A stretch of 64,000 nucleotides of DNA from the NCBI GenBank assembly GCA_905235305.1, contig CAJOLC010000019.1:24583-88582 (forward strand), in the 5' to 3' direction. Below the pieces are notes generated by a model. The model worked only from the letters and a program-made list of their open reading frames with translations, did not search any database and had not been told where the DNA came from. The stretch comes from an uncultured Bacteroidaceae bacterium (lineage in GTDB: Bacteria > Bacteroidota > Bacteroidia > Bacteroidales > Bacteroidaceae). A program made the translations under genes and the position numbers. Below, piece by piece: positions 40,991 to 51,632 of this stretch (position 1 is its first letter; each line of letters starts with the position of its first letter).

Positions 40991-41809
40991 ATGAGACGTA
41001 CACTCACTCTCTTCATTGCTGCCAGCTTTGCCATCGGAAGTCAGGCGCAAGCGCTTTACAAGGGCACCAAGTACCACGCTCCAATCAAGGTGGAGAAGAA
41101 ATGGAAAGGATACAACCCGGGAGATGTTGAATTCCACGACGAATCTCCTTCCTCGGAAGGCTCTATGATATATCACAACATCATTCCCGAGCCTGCACCA
41201 TACATCCAGGAGAATGCTCTTCGGGTTCTTCAGACACTGTATTGGGGGCCTAAAGACAAGAATGTGCCTCGCTTGAAGCGCATTATCTACACGATTAAAG
41301 ACTATGACGGTATCAGCGAGAAGTATGGAAACGGCGACTATGTCGGCATTCGCTACAGCACAAAATGGATCGAGCGATGCTTCGCCGGCAATGATACCTT
41401 GCGACTTGACTATGAGACACGCGGGGTTCTCTATCACGAGCTTACCCATGCTTACCAGCTTTCTCCCGAAGGATGTGGGCAATACGATGGCAAGAGCGAG
41501 TACTGGCTCTTCATCGAGGGACTGGCCGACGCTGTTCGCGTGGCATGTGGATGTTTCGACCAGGACTTCAGCAGTAAGGACCGCACACGTGGCGACTCAT
41601 GGCGCAAGGGCTATCGTGTGACCGGTTATTTCCTCTACTGGCTGCAACTTAATAAGGACAAGGACTTCATCCGCAAGTTTAATCGCTCTGCAGTTGAGCT
41701 GAATCCCTGGTCGTGGGACAGGGCGATGAAGCACATTCTTGGCGACAAGCCAGAGAACACGACTGATGCCCTGTGGGATGAATACCAAAAAGCTGTCGGC
41801 GACAAATGA
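40991..41809 (+). CDS. Basic secretory protein-like metallopeptidase
   Basis: Signal peptide; [13 protein letters not shown]...[12 protein letters not shown]. Confidence 0.85.
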   Translation: MRRTLTLFIAASFAIGSQAQALYKGTKYHAPIKVEKKWKGYNPGDVEFHDESPSSEGSMIYHNIIPEPAPYIQENALRVLQTLYWGPKDKNVPRLKRIIYTIKDYDGISEKYGNGDYVGIRYSTKWIERCFAGNDTLRLDYETRGVLYHELTHAYQLSPEGCGQYDGKSEYWLFIEGLADAVRVACGCFDQDFSSKDRTRGDSWRKGYRVTGYFLYWLQLNKDKDFIRKFNRSAVELNPWSWDRAMKHILGDKPENTTDALWDEYQKAVGDK

Positions 41810-42462
41810 GTAGCGCTCTCGTAGTTCTTTCCGGGGGGCAGGACAGTACGACCTGTCTCTTCTGGGCTCTCAAGCACTTCGACGAAGTGAGAGCTCTCAG
41901 CTTCCGCTATGGGCAGAGGCATGTAGTAGAGGTGGACATTGCAAGACAGCTGTGCGAGGAAGCAGGCGTTCCATGGGAATGCATGGATATCAGCTTCATC
42001 TCTCAGCTCAGCCCTTTGTGCAGTTTAACGAATACAGAACTCGACGTCGAAGCAGAAAAGAAGGAGGGCGACCCTTATCCCACGACATTTGTGCCTGGCA
42101 GGAACCTCTTCTTCATCTCTGTCGCCGCCATATATGCCCACAATCACGGCATCTTTGATGTCATCACGGGCGTAGGGCAGGCTGATTTCAGCGGCTATCC
42201 CGACTGCAGGGACGGGTTCATCAAAAGCCTGAACACGACGCTCAACCTTGCTATGGACGAGCAGTTTCGCCTGCATACTCCACTGATGTGGCTCGACAAG
42301 GAGCAGACATGGGCACTTGCCGACGAGCTGGGCGTGCTCGATACTGTCCGATACCGTACGCTGACCTGCTACAACGGCATTGTGGGCGATGGCTGCGGAC
42401 ACTGCCCGTCCTGCAAACTGCGTCGCGAGGGGCTGCAGAGGTTCTTAAGTCACAAGGCATGA
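41806..42462 (+). CDS. queC: 7-cyano-7-deazaguanine synthase
   Basis: [31 protein letters not shown]. Confidence 0.97.
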   Translation: MSSALVVLSGGQDSTTCLFWALKHFDEVRALSFRYGQRHVVEVDIARQLCEEAGVPWECMDISFISQLSPLCSLTNTELDVEAEKKEGDPYPTTFVPGRNLFFISVAAIYAHNHGIFDVITGVGQADFSGYPDCRDGFIKSLNTTLNLAMDEQFRLHTPLMWLDKEQTWALADELGVLDTVRYRTLTCYNGIVGDGCGHCPSCKLRREGLQRFLSHKA

Positions 42463-42493
42463 CCGAATATCACAAAACCAATAACTTCAAGAG

Positions 42494-42946
42494 ATGGATT
42501 CATTAAAGGCATTAGGCAAGAAGAGCGAGATTCCCCGTGACTACGACCCGGGAGTGCTGGAAGCATTCGAGAACAAACACGTCGAGAACGATTACTGGGT
42601 GCGTTTCAACTGCGCAGAGTTCACGACGCTCTGCCCCATTACAGGTCAGCCGGACTTCGCAGAGATTCGTATCAACTACCTGCCCGACAAGAGAATGGTG
42701 GAGAGCAAAAGCCTGAAGCTCTACCTCTTCTCGTTTCGCAACCACGGCAGCTTCCACGAGGACTGCGTCAACACCATCATGAAGGACCTCATCGCCCTCA
42801 TGAATCCCAAGTACATCGAAGTGCTCGGCATCTTCGTTCCCCGTGGTGGCATCAGCATCTACCCCTATGCAAACTACGGCCGGCCTGGCACGAAGTACGA
42901 GGAGATGGCACAATATCGGATGCTCCATCACGACATCCAAATGTAA
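42494..42946 (+). CDS. queF: preQ1 synthase (NADPH-dependent 7-cyano-7-deazaguanine reductase)
   Basis: [43 protein letters not shown]. Confidence 0.97.
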   Translation: MDSLKALGKKSEIPRDYDPGVLEAFENKHVENDYWVRFNCAEFTTLCPITGQPDFAEIRINYLPDKRMVESKSLKLYLFSFRNHGSFHEDCVNTIMKDLIALMNPKYIEVLGIFVPRGGISIYPYANYGRPGTKYEEMAQYRMLHHDIQM

Positions 42947-42958
42947 AGATTCTTTCAC

Positions 42959-42986
42959 AAGCCGCCTTCTCAGACGGCTTTTTTTG
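42959..42986 (+). terminator. Rho-independent terminator downstream of queF
   Basis: AAGCCG...CGGCTT followed by T-tract. Confidence 0.8.
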
Positions 42987-43147
42987 TGTCCGGCGGCACT
43001 TTCCTACCCTCGGAGCAAAATATGAGCTTAAATCGCGTTTTGCTTTGCCAGCGGGCTTTTCAGAGGTCGACACGGACGGTGAGAAGCAAACAAAGTATCA
43101 TCCCGACCGGTGATACTGGCAAAATCGGCACAAGAATATGGCGAAAA

Positions 43148-43290
43148 CGACACGTCTCTGCGCCCGACGTCACACGAGGAATTGGCAAAGATCTCGTGTC
43201 GCGTTTGCAAAGATGACGTGTGAAGTCTTGGCACGACACCCGTCGAGCTCGCGTGCATCTCACGTCTCGCGACTCAGAACGACGTGAAAT
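43148..43290. repeat. Degenerate 22-bp phased array (CACGTC/CGTGTG cores)
   Basis: Cores at 43151, 43173, 43195, 43217, 43261, 43283, all in 22-bp register. Confidence 0.6.
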
Positions 43291-43333
43291 GCGTGTTTTT
43301 TTGTCAAGATTTTTCCGGAGAATTCTCAGCGCA

Positions 43334-45535
43334 TTACTTCAGCATATCCTTGAAGTGCTGGGTTATCTGACGGAAGAGATGGGCGCGCGTGTTGCCTCCG
43401 TAGATGCTGTGATTGCGGTTGGTGTAGGTCAGTTCACGGAAGTCCTTGTCGGCCTGGACGAGTGCCTCGGTGTATTCTGCCGCGTTGCGGAAGTGGACAT
43501 TATCGTCGGCGAGGCCGTGGACGAGCAGTAAGCTGCCGCTGAGTTTCGAGGCACGACTGATGGGACAAACGTCGTAGCCATCGCCGTTCTCGTTAGGCGT
43601 ACGCATGTATCTCTCGGAATAGACCGTGTCGTAATACCTCCAACTGGTGGGGGCAGCGACAGCCACGCCAGCGGCAAACACGGGCCGGCCCTCGCTCATA
43701 CTCATCAAAGTGTTGAAGCCGCCGTAGCTCCAGCCCCAGATGGCGATGTGGTCTTTGTCGACATAACTCTGCTGGCCGAGCCAGATGGCAGCTTCCACCT
43801 GGTCGCGACTCTCGAGCTGTCCGAGCTTGAGATACGTGCACTGCTCGAAGGCCCTGCCTCGTCCGCCCGTACCTCTGCCGTCCACACATACCGAGATGAA
43901 ACCTTCCTGTGCCAGATACTGCTCGTAAAGACAGCCGCCCATATTGCCCGCGTTCCAGCTGTCCACCACTTGCTGGCTGCCGGGGCCGCTGTATTGGAGC
44001 ATGACGACAGGATACTTCCTGGCAGGATTGAAGTCAGGAGGCAGCACCATGAAGCCGTTGAGCTGTATGCCGTCGGAGGTCGTGAAGGTAAAGAACTTGC
44101 GTTCGCCGAGCCTCAGCCCTGCAAGCTTCTGGCGAAGACCGGCATTGTCCTCGAGCGTCTTGAGCGTTTTGCCCGAGGCATCGCATAGTGTCGTGACGGA
44201 TGGCGTGCCCAGATCGCTCCACGTGTTTATAAAGTAACGGAAGCCGGTGGAAAAGATGGCGTTGTTCGTCCCGGCCTGAGAAGTGCTCAGGCGCGACACT
44301 TTGCCCTTGCCGTCGCTTCTGTAGACACTCTTCCGGAGCGGGCTTTCCTGATTGCTTGCAAAGTAGGTGACTCCAGTCTTTTCATCATAGCCATAGAAGT
44401 TCTTGACCTCATAATCTCCGCTCGTCAACTGCCGACGAAGCGTCCCGTTAAGGTCGTAGAGGTAGAGATGCTTGTATCCGCTCCGCTCGCTCGTCAGCAC
44501 AAATCCGCCGGAAACAGTCTTGAAGCTGGTCACGCTCTGCTCAGGCACATAGCATTCCGCCTGCTCGCGAACGATGACGCGACACTCCGTGCTGCGGGGA
44601 TTGGCCAGATAAATGTCGAGCTGATTCTGGTGGCGGTTGAGGGTGAGAATGAGCAACTTCTCCGCATCGTCTGTAAAAAAGATGCGAGGTATATAGCCGT
44701 CCGAGGGGATGGGAAGCTGCATCTTGCGGATGGCGCGACTTTTGATATCGAAACTATACACGCCTACCACGCTGTTCTTTGCTCCGGCAATGGGGTATTT
44801 GTAGTCGTACGAACCCGGATATTGGGCGTAATCCTTCTTCTCGGGACTCATGCCCTTGTACCAGGGGAAGCTGAACATCGGCACTTCCGACTCGTCGTAA
44901 CGTATCCAGGCAATCATCGTGTTGTCGGCATTGAAGTCAAAAGCACGGGCGAACGAGAACTCCTCTTCGTTCACCCAATCGGGCTTGCCGTTGATGATCT
45001 TGTTAAACTCGCCGTCCTTCGTGATTTGGCTCTCGCTGTTATTGAAAAGCAATTTGACCAGGAAGAGGTTTCCCTCGCGCACGAAAGCTACCATCGTGCC
45101 ATCCCTGCTCCAGAGAGGTTGTTCCTGAGGTCCCCCTTCGCTCAGGTGAGCGAGAGTGCGGTTCTTTACATTATATATATAATATTCTGCCGTCTTGCTA
45201 TGGCGGTAGATACCCTTTGTCTCCGTTCCTACGAGGATGTTCTTCTCGTCGGGCGACATCAGATAACTGTCGATCTTGTCAATCTTGACGCGATTCTTGA
45301 TGTTGTTCACGTCGAAAAGCACACCGGTTTCTGCTCCCGTACGGAAGCTGTGGACGACAATCTGCTTGCCGTCTGCCGAGATTTGGCTGTAGGTTTCACC
45401 GTCGAGGAGCGGCGTCACGCCGTAGATACCTTTCTGTGAATACACGCCATTAGTAAGGTCTCGAAGTGTCAATCCATCGGCCCACGCGAGGGAGATTGCA
45501 CATAAGAGCACCAAAAGAGTTACGACTCGTCTCAT
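43334..45535 (-). CDS. Dipeptidyl peptidase IV (S9 family)
   Basis: 733 aa; IWGWSYGGFNTLMSMSEG, HGLADDNVHFRNA, CVDGRGTGGRG. Confidence 0.95.
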   Translation of the reverse strand: MRRVVTLLVLLCAISLAWADGLTLRDLTNGVYSQKGIYGVTPLLDGETYSQISADGKQIVVHSFRTGAETGVLFDVNNIKNRVKIDKIDSYLMSPDEKNILVGTETKGIYRHSKTAEYYIYNVKNRTLAHLSEGGPQEQPLWSRDGTMVAFVREGNLFLVKLLFNNSESQITKDGEFNKIINGKPDWVNEEEFSFARAFDFNADNTMIAWIRYDESEVPMFSFPWYKGMSPEKKDYAQYPGSYDYKYPIAGAKNSVVGVYSFDIKSRAIRKMQLPIPSDGYIPRIFFTDDAEKLLILTLNRHQNQLDIYLANPRSTECRVIVREQAECYVPEQSVTSFKTVSGGFVLTSERSGYKHLYLYDLNGTLRRQLTSGDYEVKNFYGYDEKTGVTYFASNQESPLRKSVYRSDGKGKVSRLSTSQAGTNNAIFSTGFRYFINTWSDLGTPSVTTLCDASGKTLKTLEDNAGLRQKLAGLRLGERKFFTFTTSDGIQLNGFMVLPPDFNPARKYPVVMLQYSGPGSQQVVDSWNAGNMGGCLYEQYLAQEGFISVCVDGRGTGGRGRAFEQCTYLKLGQLESRDQVEAAIWLGQQSYVDKDHIAIWGWSYGGFNTLMSMSEGRPVFAAGVAVAAPTSWRYYDTVYSERYMRTPNENGDGYDVCPISRASKLSGSLLLVHGLADDNVHFRNAAEYTEALVQADKDFRELTYTNRNHSIYGGNTRAHLFRQITQHFKDMLK

Positions 45536-45558
45536 TGTTCAAATAGGTAATTTTGATG

Positions 45559-45566
45559 CAAAGATA
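45559..45566 (-). promoter_or_regulatory. Bacteroidetes -7 element (TATCTTTG) upstream of DPP IV
   Basis: TAnnTTTG on reverse strand. Confidence 0.6.
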
Positions 45567-45609
45567 CGAAAAAAAACAAGATAATGAGTTACGAAACAAA
45601 TTAATTTCG

Positions 45610-45617
45610 TAACTTTG
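45610..45617 (+). promoter_or_regulatory. Bacteroidetes -7 element (TAACTTTG) upstream of nhaA
   Basis: TAnnTTTG. Confidence 0.6.
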
Positions 45618-45647
45618 CCACCGTTTCACACAAACAATCACGTCAGA

Positions 45648-47006
45648 ATGAAGAACAATTATCCTTTTTTGAGTATGCTCCGCAAGTATGTGAACAGCAG
45701 CGTACTCCTTGTAATAGCCTCCGTAACTGCACTCATCATAGCAAACAGCCCGTGGGGTGACATCTACCGAACGATTTGGGAACTGCCCATCAGCCTCAGC
45801 ATCGGCGGCTTCAACTTCTTTAGCCACGACGGACATGCCATGTCGCTGGGTACCTTTATCAACGACTTCCTGATGGCCATCTTCTTTTTAAGCGTCGGAC
45901 TTGAGATTAAGCGGGAAGTGCTCTGCGGAGAGCTGTCGAGCCTGAAGAAAGCTCTTGCACCAGTCATCGGCGCATGCGGAGGAATGCTGCTTCCCGTGAT
46001 AGTCTTCTTCCTGGTTTGTCCGAAAAACCCGGTAATGGAGCGTGGCATGGCCATTCCAATGGCAACGGACATCGCTTTCTCACTGGGATGCCTGAGTGTC
46101 TTCAGCAAACGATGCCCCCTGGGACTGAAGGTCTTCCTTGCCACCCTTGCCGTAGCCGACGACCTTGGCGGCATTCTCGTCATCGCAATACGCTACACGG
46201 AACACCTGAACATGGGATACATCCTGGCTGCCTTCCTGATTGTCGGCATACTTTGTATCGGCAACTGGAGGGGCGTACGCACAAAAGCCTTCTACATCAA
46301 CACGGGTCTCATTCTCTGGTATTGCATGCTGAACAGCGGCATCCACTCCACGATAGCAGGCGTCGTACTGGCCTTCTGCATCCCCGCCAACATTCCCAGG
46401 GGCACGAAGTACTACATCGAACGCATCCGCCATCAGCTCGACCACTTCCCCTCGACCGTAGTCACCTATGCCGACCGCAACAAACCTGTCGTGCTGAGCG
46501 ACGACGAGATTGCGCTCCTGAAGAGTGTGGAGTCTTCCTCCGACCACCTGGTCAGCCCGCTTCAGGACATGGAGGACATGCTGAAGATGCCCGTCAACTA
46601 TCACATCATCCCGCTCTTTGCCTTTGCGAATGCAGGCGTGAACCTGGCGGGAATGAGCCTGATGAGCCTCTTCTCGGGTGTCGGCCTGGCAGTATTCCTT
46701 GGATTGCTCATCGGCAAATTCTGCGGCGTGTTCAGCTTCACATGGCTTGGCATCAAGCTCGGCATCATCCAGATGCCGGAGAATGCCAACTGGAAGTCTT
46801 TTGCCAGCATATGTATGCTGTGCGGAATAGGCTTTACGGTAAGTATGTTCATGGCAGCGCTGAGCTATCCCTCAGCCGAACATGCCGACCTGCTTAACGA
46901 CGCGAAGCTGGGCATCCTATGCGGCACGATAGCGAGCGCGATAGTCGGATGCTTCATGCTCAACGCGTTCCTGCCGAAGGAAAACCCCGACGAGACTAGC
47001 AAATAA
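45648..47006 (+). CDS. nhaA: Na+/H+ antiporter NhaA
   Basis: FINDFLMAIFFLSVGLEIKRE, GMAIPMATDIAFSLG, LAVADDLGGILVIAI. Confidence 0.96.
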   Translation: MKNNYPFLSMLRKYVNSSVLLVIASVTALIIANSPWGDIYRTIWELPISLSIGGFNFFSHDGHAMSLGTFINDFLMAIFFLSVGLEIKREVLCGELSSLKKALAPVIGACGGMLLPVIVFFLVCPKNPVMERGMAIPMATDIAFSLGCLSVFSKRCPLGLKVFLATLAVADDLGGILVIAIRYTEHLNMGYILAAFLIVGILCIGNWRGVRTKAFYINTGLILWYCMLNSGIHSTIAGVVLAFCIPANIPRGTKYYIERIRHQLDHFPSTVVTYADRNKPVVLSDDEIALLKSVESSSDHLVSPLQDMEDMLKMPVNYHIIPLFAFANAGVNLAGMSLMSLFSGVGLAVFLGLLIGKFCGVFSFTWLGIKLGIIQMPENANWKSFASICMLCGIGFTVSMFMAALSYPSAEHADLLNDAKLGILCGTIASAIVGCFMLNAFLPKENPDETSK

Positions 47007-47024
47007 AAGAAAGCCCCCTTTAAA

Positions 47025-47072
47025 GAAAGAAAGCCCCCTTTATAAAAAAAGGGAGCTTTCTTTCTTTTATAA
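47025..47072. terminator. Long hairpin terminator between convergent nhaA and GH92 genes
   Basis: AAAGAAAGAAAGCCCCCTTT...AAAGGGAGCTTTCTTTCTTTT; left arm partly duplicated just upstream. Confidence 0.8.
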
Positions 47073-47101
47073 CGGCGATGACCTTCCTGCCTCACCTCTC
47101 C

Positions 47102-49303
47102 TTATGGGAGAGATGGGGCAAGGGTTATCCTGAGTTCTTTGCCTTCGGCGAGGTCCTTGTGCTTCACGAACCAGCCCTGCAAGGGGACTCCGCCTATCGT
47201 GACGCTCTTTATCTTCTCGCCCTTTCCTTCCTTGATGATGTCGAACGACTTGCCGCTCCCCAGGGTGAAGTGCACTTTGTCGAAAAGCGGTACCGTCACG
47301 ATGTACTCGGGGTCGGCCGGCGAATAGGTGTATATGCCTATGGCGTTCAGCACATACCAGCTCGACATCTCGCCTGCATCGTCCATCCCCGCGTAGGCCA
47401 AGCCTTCCTTCCCCATTCCGTAATACTTGTGCATCAAGGTGTTCAGCACGTGCTGTGCCTTCTCCTGCCTGTCGACAAAGTAGTAGGCATAGGGGATGCT
47501 GTGCCCGGGCTGGTTACCATGGCAGTAGAGGCCAAGATAGCCTGTGCAGTTAAAGGCGGGATAGCCTCCGTTCTTGACGGTGAAGAGGGAGTCGAGCTTG
47601 CGCTCTGCTGCCTCCTTCGACGGATAGAGCGATACCATTCCCGACGGGTCGTGAGGTGCGAAGAAGAGTGAGTTCCAGGCGTCTGCCTCGCGATACTGAT
47701 ACTGATAATACGGATAGTTCGGACGGAAGTCCTCTATCCAGACGCCTTTCCCGTCGCGAAGCACCTTGCCGCGCCAGAAGCCAGTCGAGGGGTCGAAGAG
47801 TGTCCTGTAGTTCTGCGAATGACGGAGGAGCAGCTGTTCATTCTCCTTATCTCCAAGTTCACGAGCGACGAGTGCTGTTGCATAGTCGTCATAGGCGAAC
47901 TCGAGCGTCTTGGTGACTGCACCTTTATACTCGTCGCCTGTCGGGACGTTCACGGTATCTTTCTCGGAAATCCATCCGCGCTCCAGGTACTCGTCGAGAT
48001 AAGGGCGACCGCCTCTGCCCGGCACCGTGGCACTCTTTAGCATGAGAGCATAAGCACGCTTCAAGTCGAAGTCGCGGATTCCCCTGAGCCATGAGCCTGC
48101 CACGAAGGTGCTGGCGTGGTCGCCGTGGAAGAAGGTCGGCATGTAGCCACCATGAGCTTCGCCTCTTTCGATGCAGGAGCGGATGATGTCGCGGGCGACA
48201 TCGGGTGTCACCATGCCGAGCAGGATGAGCTTATTGCGGTAGGTGTCCCAGAAGGAAGGATTGGTGTAGTAGTTGAAGTCGCCCTTAGCGACGCCGCCTC
48301 TATCGCTGGGATATTCGCCGTTCACGTCGGTACGGAGGTGGGGGAAAAGGAATGTCTTGTAGAAGGTCGAGTAGAGCATCTGCTTCTCTGCCAGCGTCCC
48401 GCCTTCCACCTGGATGTGACTCAGGATGTTCTCCCACGTCTTGTCTGCATCGCTGCGGACAGTCTCGAAGCTCTTTCCCTCGAGTTCTGCCTTCAGGTTC
48501 TCCTTGGCATTCTCGATGCTGACGAACGAGAATCCTATCTTGAGTTCCAAAGGTTTCGACCCTTTGGGCTTCTTGAGCTTCACGAGACCTACGGGACGGG
48601 ACCCTTGCCCCCTGCCCCTTGCTCCTTGCTCCCCGGCCGGCTCTTCCGTCACGCTCTCGATGTCTTCCGACAGCTCAGCATAGAAATAGATGCGTCCTTC
48701 GCCATCCTGGAAGCCTTCGAAAGAGTTCTTCCCAGCCTGCTTCAGTTCCCATCTGCGCGGCATGCTGTTTGAGCGGGAGATGTCGATGAGCACGCCCCTG
48801 TGGTCGCCCTTTCGGAAAGTATAGCGATGATAGCCGCAACGAAGCGTCGTGGTCAGCTCCACATTCACGTTATATCTGTCGAGCTGCACACGATAATAGC
48901 CTGGATGCGCCTCCTCATTGTCGTGGCGATAGGGCGAGGCATAGCTCTGCGGCGTAGGATTACCCTCATCCGTAACGGGCAGGATCGGCAGGTGGAGCAG
49001 GTTCCAATGCCCCTTACTCGTATGGGCAAAGCCGTAGATGAGAGAGTCTTCGTACTGATAGCCCGACCCGGAGCGATACATTGTGACGGGAGTGAGCTGA
49101 ACCATTGCATTCGGCAGGGCAGCTCCGGGGAATGCCTCTGCGCCCCATTGTCTTTCGCCGGGTTTAGGCACGAAGCCCAGGTCTTCGGGCGTCCATAGCG
49201 TCGTAGTGCCTACAAAGGGATTAACATACTGGGTCACGCTTTCCGCCATGGCAGAAAGGGAAACAAGAAGACACGAAACTGAGATGATTAGTGACTTATG
49301 CAT
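47102..49303 (-). CDS. GH92 family alpha-mannosidase
   Basis: YVNPFVGT, TVNVPTGDEYKGAVTKTLEFAYDDYATA, GNQPGHSIPYAY, DDAGEMSSWYVLNAIGIY. Confidence 0.96.
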   Translation of the reverse strand: MHKSLIISVSCLLVSLSAMAESVTQYVNPFVGTTTLWTPEDLGFVPKPGERQWGAEAFPGAALPNAMVQLTPVTMYRSGSGYQYEDSLIYGFAHTSKGHWNLLHLPILPVTDEGNPTPQSYASPYRHDNEEAHPGYYRVQLDRYNVNVELTTTLRCGYHRYTFRKGDHRGVLIDISRSNSMPRRWELKQAGKNSFEGFQDGEGRIYFYAELSEDIESVTEEPAGEQGARGRGQGSRPVGLVKLKKPKGSKPLELKIGFSFVSIENAKENLKAELEGKSFETVRSDADKTWENILSHIQVEGGTLAEKQMLYSTFYKTFLFPHLRTDVNGEYPSDRGGVAKGDFNYYTNPSFWDTYRNKLILLGMVTPDVARDIIRSCIERGEAHGGYMPTFFHGDHASTFVAGSWLRGIRDFDLKRAYALMLKSATVPGRGGRPYLDEYLERGWISEKDTVNVPTGDEYKGAVTKTLEFAYDDYATALVARELGDKENEQLLLRHSQNYRTLFDPSTGFWRGKVLRDGKGVWIEDFRPNYPYYQYQYREADAWNSLFFAPHDPSGMVSLYPSKEAAERKLDSLFTVKNGGYPAFNCTGYLGLYCHGNQPGHSIPYAYYFVDRQEKAQHVLNTLMHKYYGMGKEGLAYAGMDDAGEMSSWYVLNAIGIYTYSPADPEYIVTVPLFDKVHFTLGSGKSFDIIKEGKGEKIKSVTIGGVPLQGWFVKHKDLAEGKELRITLAPSLP

Positions 49304-49628
49304 ATATCAAGTTTTAAATTAAACATTGCCATTTATGAATGGGAGACACATCGGCAGTTCCTGCCGGAGCTTTGCTTCCGATATGAACTCTCCATAACTT
49401 CTATTTATATTAGACAATTCTCCCCCGAAAAGGTTTATTGCAAAGGGATGAAAAACGTATACATATTTAATATTAAAGCAGTCACCAATGATAACGATAC
49501 TGCTTCTCTGGGGGGGTACTGACATGAAATGACAGCTGAAATGGCATTTTACTAACTCGAGGCTTGATGATTTCGGAAAAAAAAGCTTATCTTTGCACCA
49601 AAAGGAAATAGAGAACAGGCACAAGCGA

Positions 49629-50054
49629 ATGACTACAACAGATAAAAATGCATTAATGGATTTCTTCCTGCGTGATGAGTTTGCACGGCAGAACGGGATA
49701 GAGATAGTAGAGATAGAAGAAGGCTATGCCCGAACACAAGTACTCATAGAACCTCGGCACATGAATGCCGGCGGTTATGTGCAGGGAGGCGTGCTCTTCA
49801 CCCTGGCGGACCTGGCCTTCGCAGCCGCCACCAACAGTCATGGCACCCTCACTGTAACCTCCACAGCCAACATCACGTTCACTCGCAAAGCCAGCGCCGG
49901 CATCATTTCGGCTCAAGCGCAGGAACTCGTCAACAGCCGTCATGTACCCTTCTGCGAGGTACGCGTCACAGACGATGCAGGCAATCTGCTTGCCATCTTC
50001 ACAGCCAGCGGCTATCGCAAAGAAGGAACAAAATCAATACCAGAAGCAGTATGA
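49629..50054 (+). CDS. PaaI family hotdog thioesterase
   Basis: HMNAGGYVQGGVLFTLADLAFAAATNS. Confidence 0.92.
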   Translation: MTTTDKNALMDFFLRDEFARQNGIEIVEIEEGYARTQVLIEPRHMNAGGYVQGGVLFTLADLAFAAATNSHGTLTVTSTANITFTRKASAGIISAQAQELVNSRHVPFCEVRVTDDAGNLLAIFTASGYRKEGTKSIPEAV

Positions 50055-51346
50055 AACGAATAGGAATAGACATCGGAACCAGCTCCATCTGCGGCGTGCT
50101 CTATGACGAGAATGGGCAGCTGCTACGTTCGCTGACACGCGTCAACGAAGCACCTATAGTGGGCACTCCATCGTGGTCATTTCAGCAGGATGCCGAACAG
50201 ATATTGGACATAGTAAAGCGTCTGCTGGACGACCTCATGGCAGACGATGTTGCCTCGATAGGCTTCTCCGGACAGATGCACGGCATGCTATATGTGAATG
50301 CCTCGGGACAGAGCGTCAGCCCGCTCTATACATGGCAGGACGGAAGCGCAGCGCAGGAATATGCCGATGGCAAAAGCTATGCCAAGTGGCTGACCGAACG
50401 TACGGGCTACGAGATTGCCGCAGGTTATGGCCTTGCCACACACTTTTACCACCTCAAGCAGCAGAGTGTGCCGGCATCGGCCGTCAAGCTCTGCACCATC
50501 ATGGACTACGTTGCCATGAGTCTTTGCGGGCAAAGCTGGCCGCTATGCGAGCCATCGAATGCTGCCAGCCTCGGCTTCTTTAATAAAAGAACATTGCAGT
50601 TCGACCGCGAAGCCTTGCGACTGGCAGGCATCGACGAAAGCATTCTGCCGGAAGTGCGTCCAGCCGGAACGCAGGTCGGACTCTATGGGAAAGTACCTGT
50701 CTATGTCCCTATCGGCGACAATCAGGCAGCCTACCTCGGTTCGGTGACAGATAAAGCGAGCTCCCTGCACGTGACCATTGGCACCAGCAGTCAGCTCTCT
50801 ATCTACTCAGACAAATATATAGAAGTGCCACCTCTCGACACTCGCCCCCTCCCCGGAGGAGGCTATCTGTTGGTGGGAGCAGCCCTGTGTGGCGGATGCT
50901 CATATGCCTTGCTCAAGGATTTTTATGCTCAGGTGGTGGAGATGTTCACAGAGAAAAAGCTTTCCGATGCGGAGATCTACGGAAAGATGTACCAGACGGC
51001 CGCCAAAGAGACTGACGGGCTGACGGTTCAGACCACATTTGACGGCACTCGACAAGATGCCTCCTTGCGTGGCTCCATAGCTGGCATCAGCCTCAGGAAC
51101 TATTCTCCCGACCGTCTGACGACAGCCTTCCTGAAGGGCATCTGTCAGGAACTGCACGGATTCTACGAGCATTTGCCGGCAGCAATCAGTGGCAGCAGGA
51201 AAGTGATCGTCGGCTCAGGCAACGGCCTTCGAAAGAATGCCCTACTGCAGCAATTACTTTCAGAAACCTTCGGCCTGCCTGTCCTCATGACAGATCACGA
51301 GGAAGAAGCTGCCATGGGAGCAGCCATCTGTCCCGCCTGCACATGA
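50051..51346 (+). CDS. FGGY family carbohydrate kinase
   Basis: IGIDIGTSSICGVLYD, GFSGQMHGMLY, VGSGNGLRKNALLQQLLSETFG. Confidence 0.9.
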   Translation: MKRIGIDIGTSSICGVLYDENGQLLRSLTRVNEAPIVGTPSWSFQQDAEQILDIVKRLLDDLMADDVASIGFSGQMHGMLYVNASGQSVSPLYTWQDGSAAQEYADGKSYAKWLTERTGYEIAAGYGLATHFYHLKQQSVPASAVKLCTIMDYVAMSLCGQSWPLCEPSNAASLGFFNKRTLQFDREALRLAGIDESILPEVRPAGTQVGLYGKVPVYVPIGDNQAAYLGSVTDKASSLHVTIGTSSQLSIYSDKYIEVPPLDTRPLPGGGYLLVGAALCGGCSYALLKDFYAQVVEMFTEKKLSDAEIYGKMYQTAAKETDGLTVQTTFDGTRQDASLRGSIAGISLRNYSPDRLTTAFLKGICQELHGFYEHLPAAISGSRKVIVGSGNGLRKNALLQQLLSETFGLPVLMTDHEEEAAMGAAICPACT

Positions 51347-51400
51347 TTTCATGGCATTTCTGACACCCCCCTCGTTCTTACATGAAGAACATTGTATTAC

Positions 51401-51432
51401 AAAAAAAAGAGAGTCCCCAACAGGACTCTCTT
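51401..51432 (-). terminator. Rho-independent terminator downstream of tRNA-Thr
   Basis: Reverse strand AAGAGAGTCC-TGTTGG-GGACTCTCTT followed by T-tract. Confidence 0.82.
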
Positions 51433-51444
51433 AATGTTTTTCTG

Positions 51445-51517
<73 letters not shown>

Positions 51518-51632
51518 AAATGCGGTTGCAAAGGTAAGAAAAAAAGTGAAAACGGAGAAATGAAAACCGAAAAATTATTGGTTTTCTACAATAATTTGTG
51601 TACTTTTGCACTAAGAATAAGCATTAGAAACT

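Noticed and set aside
49310-49590. 74-aa ORF and possible regulatory RNA upstream of the thioesterase gene
   Set aside because: No conserved motif, covariation or convincing fold visible by eye.
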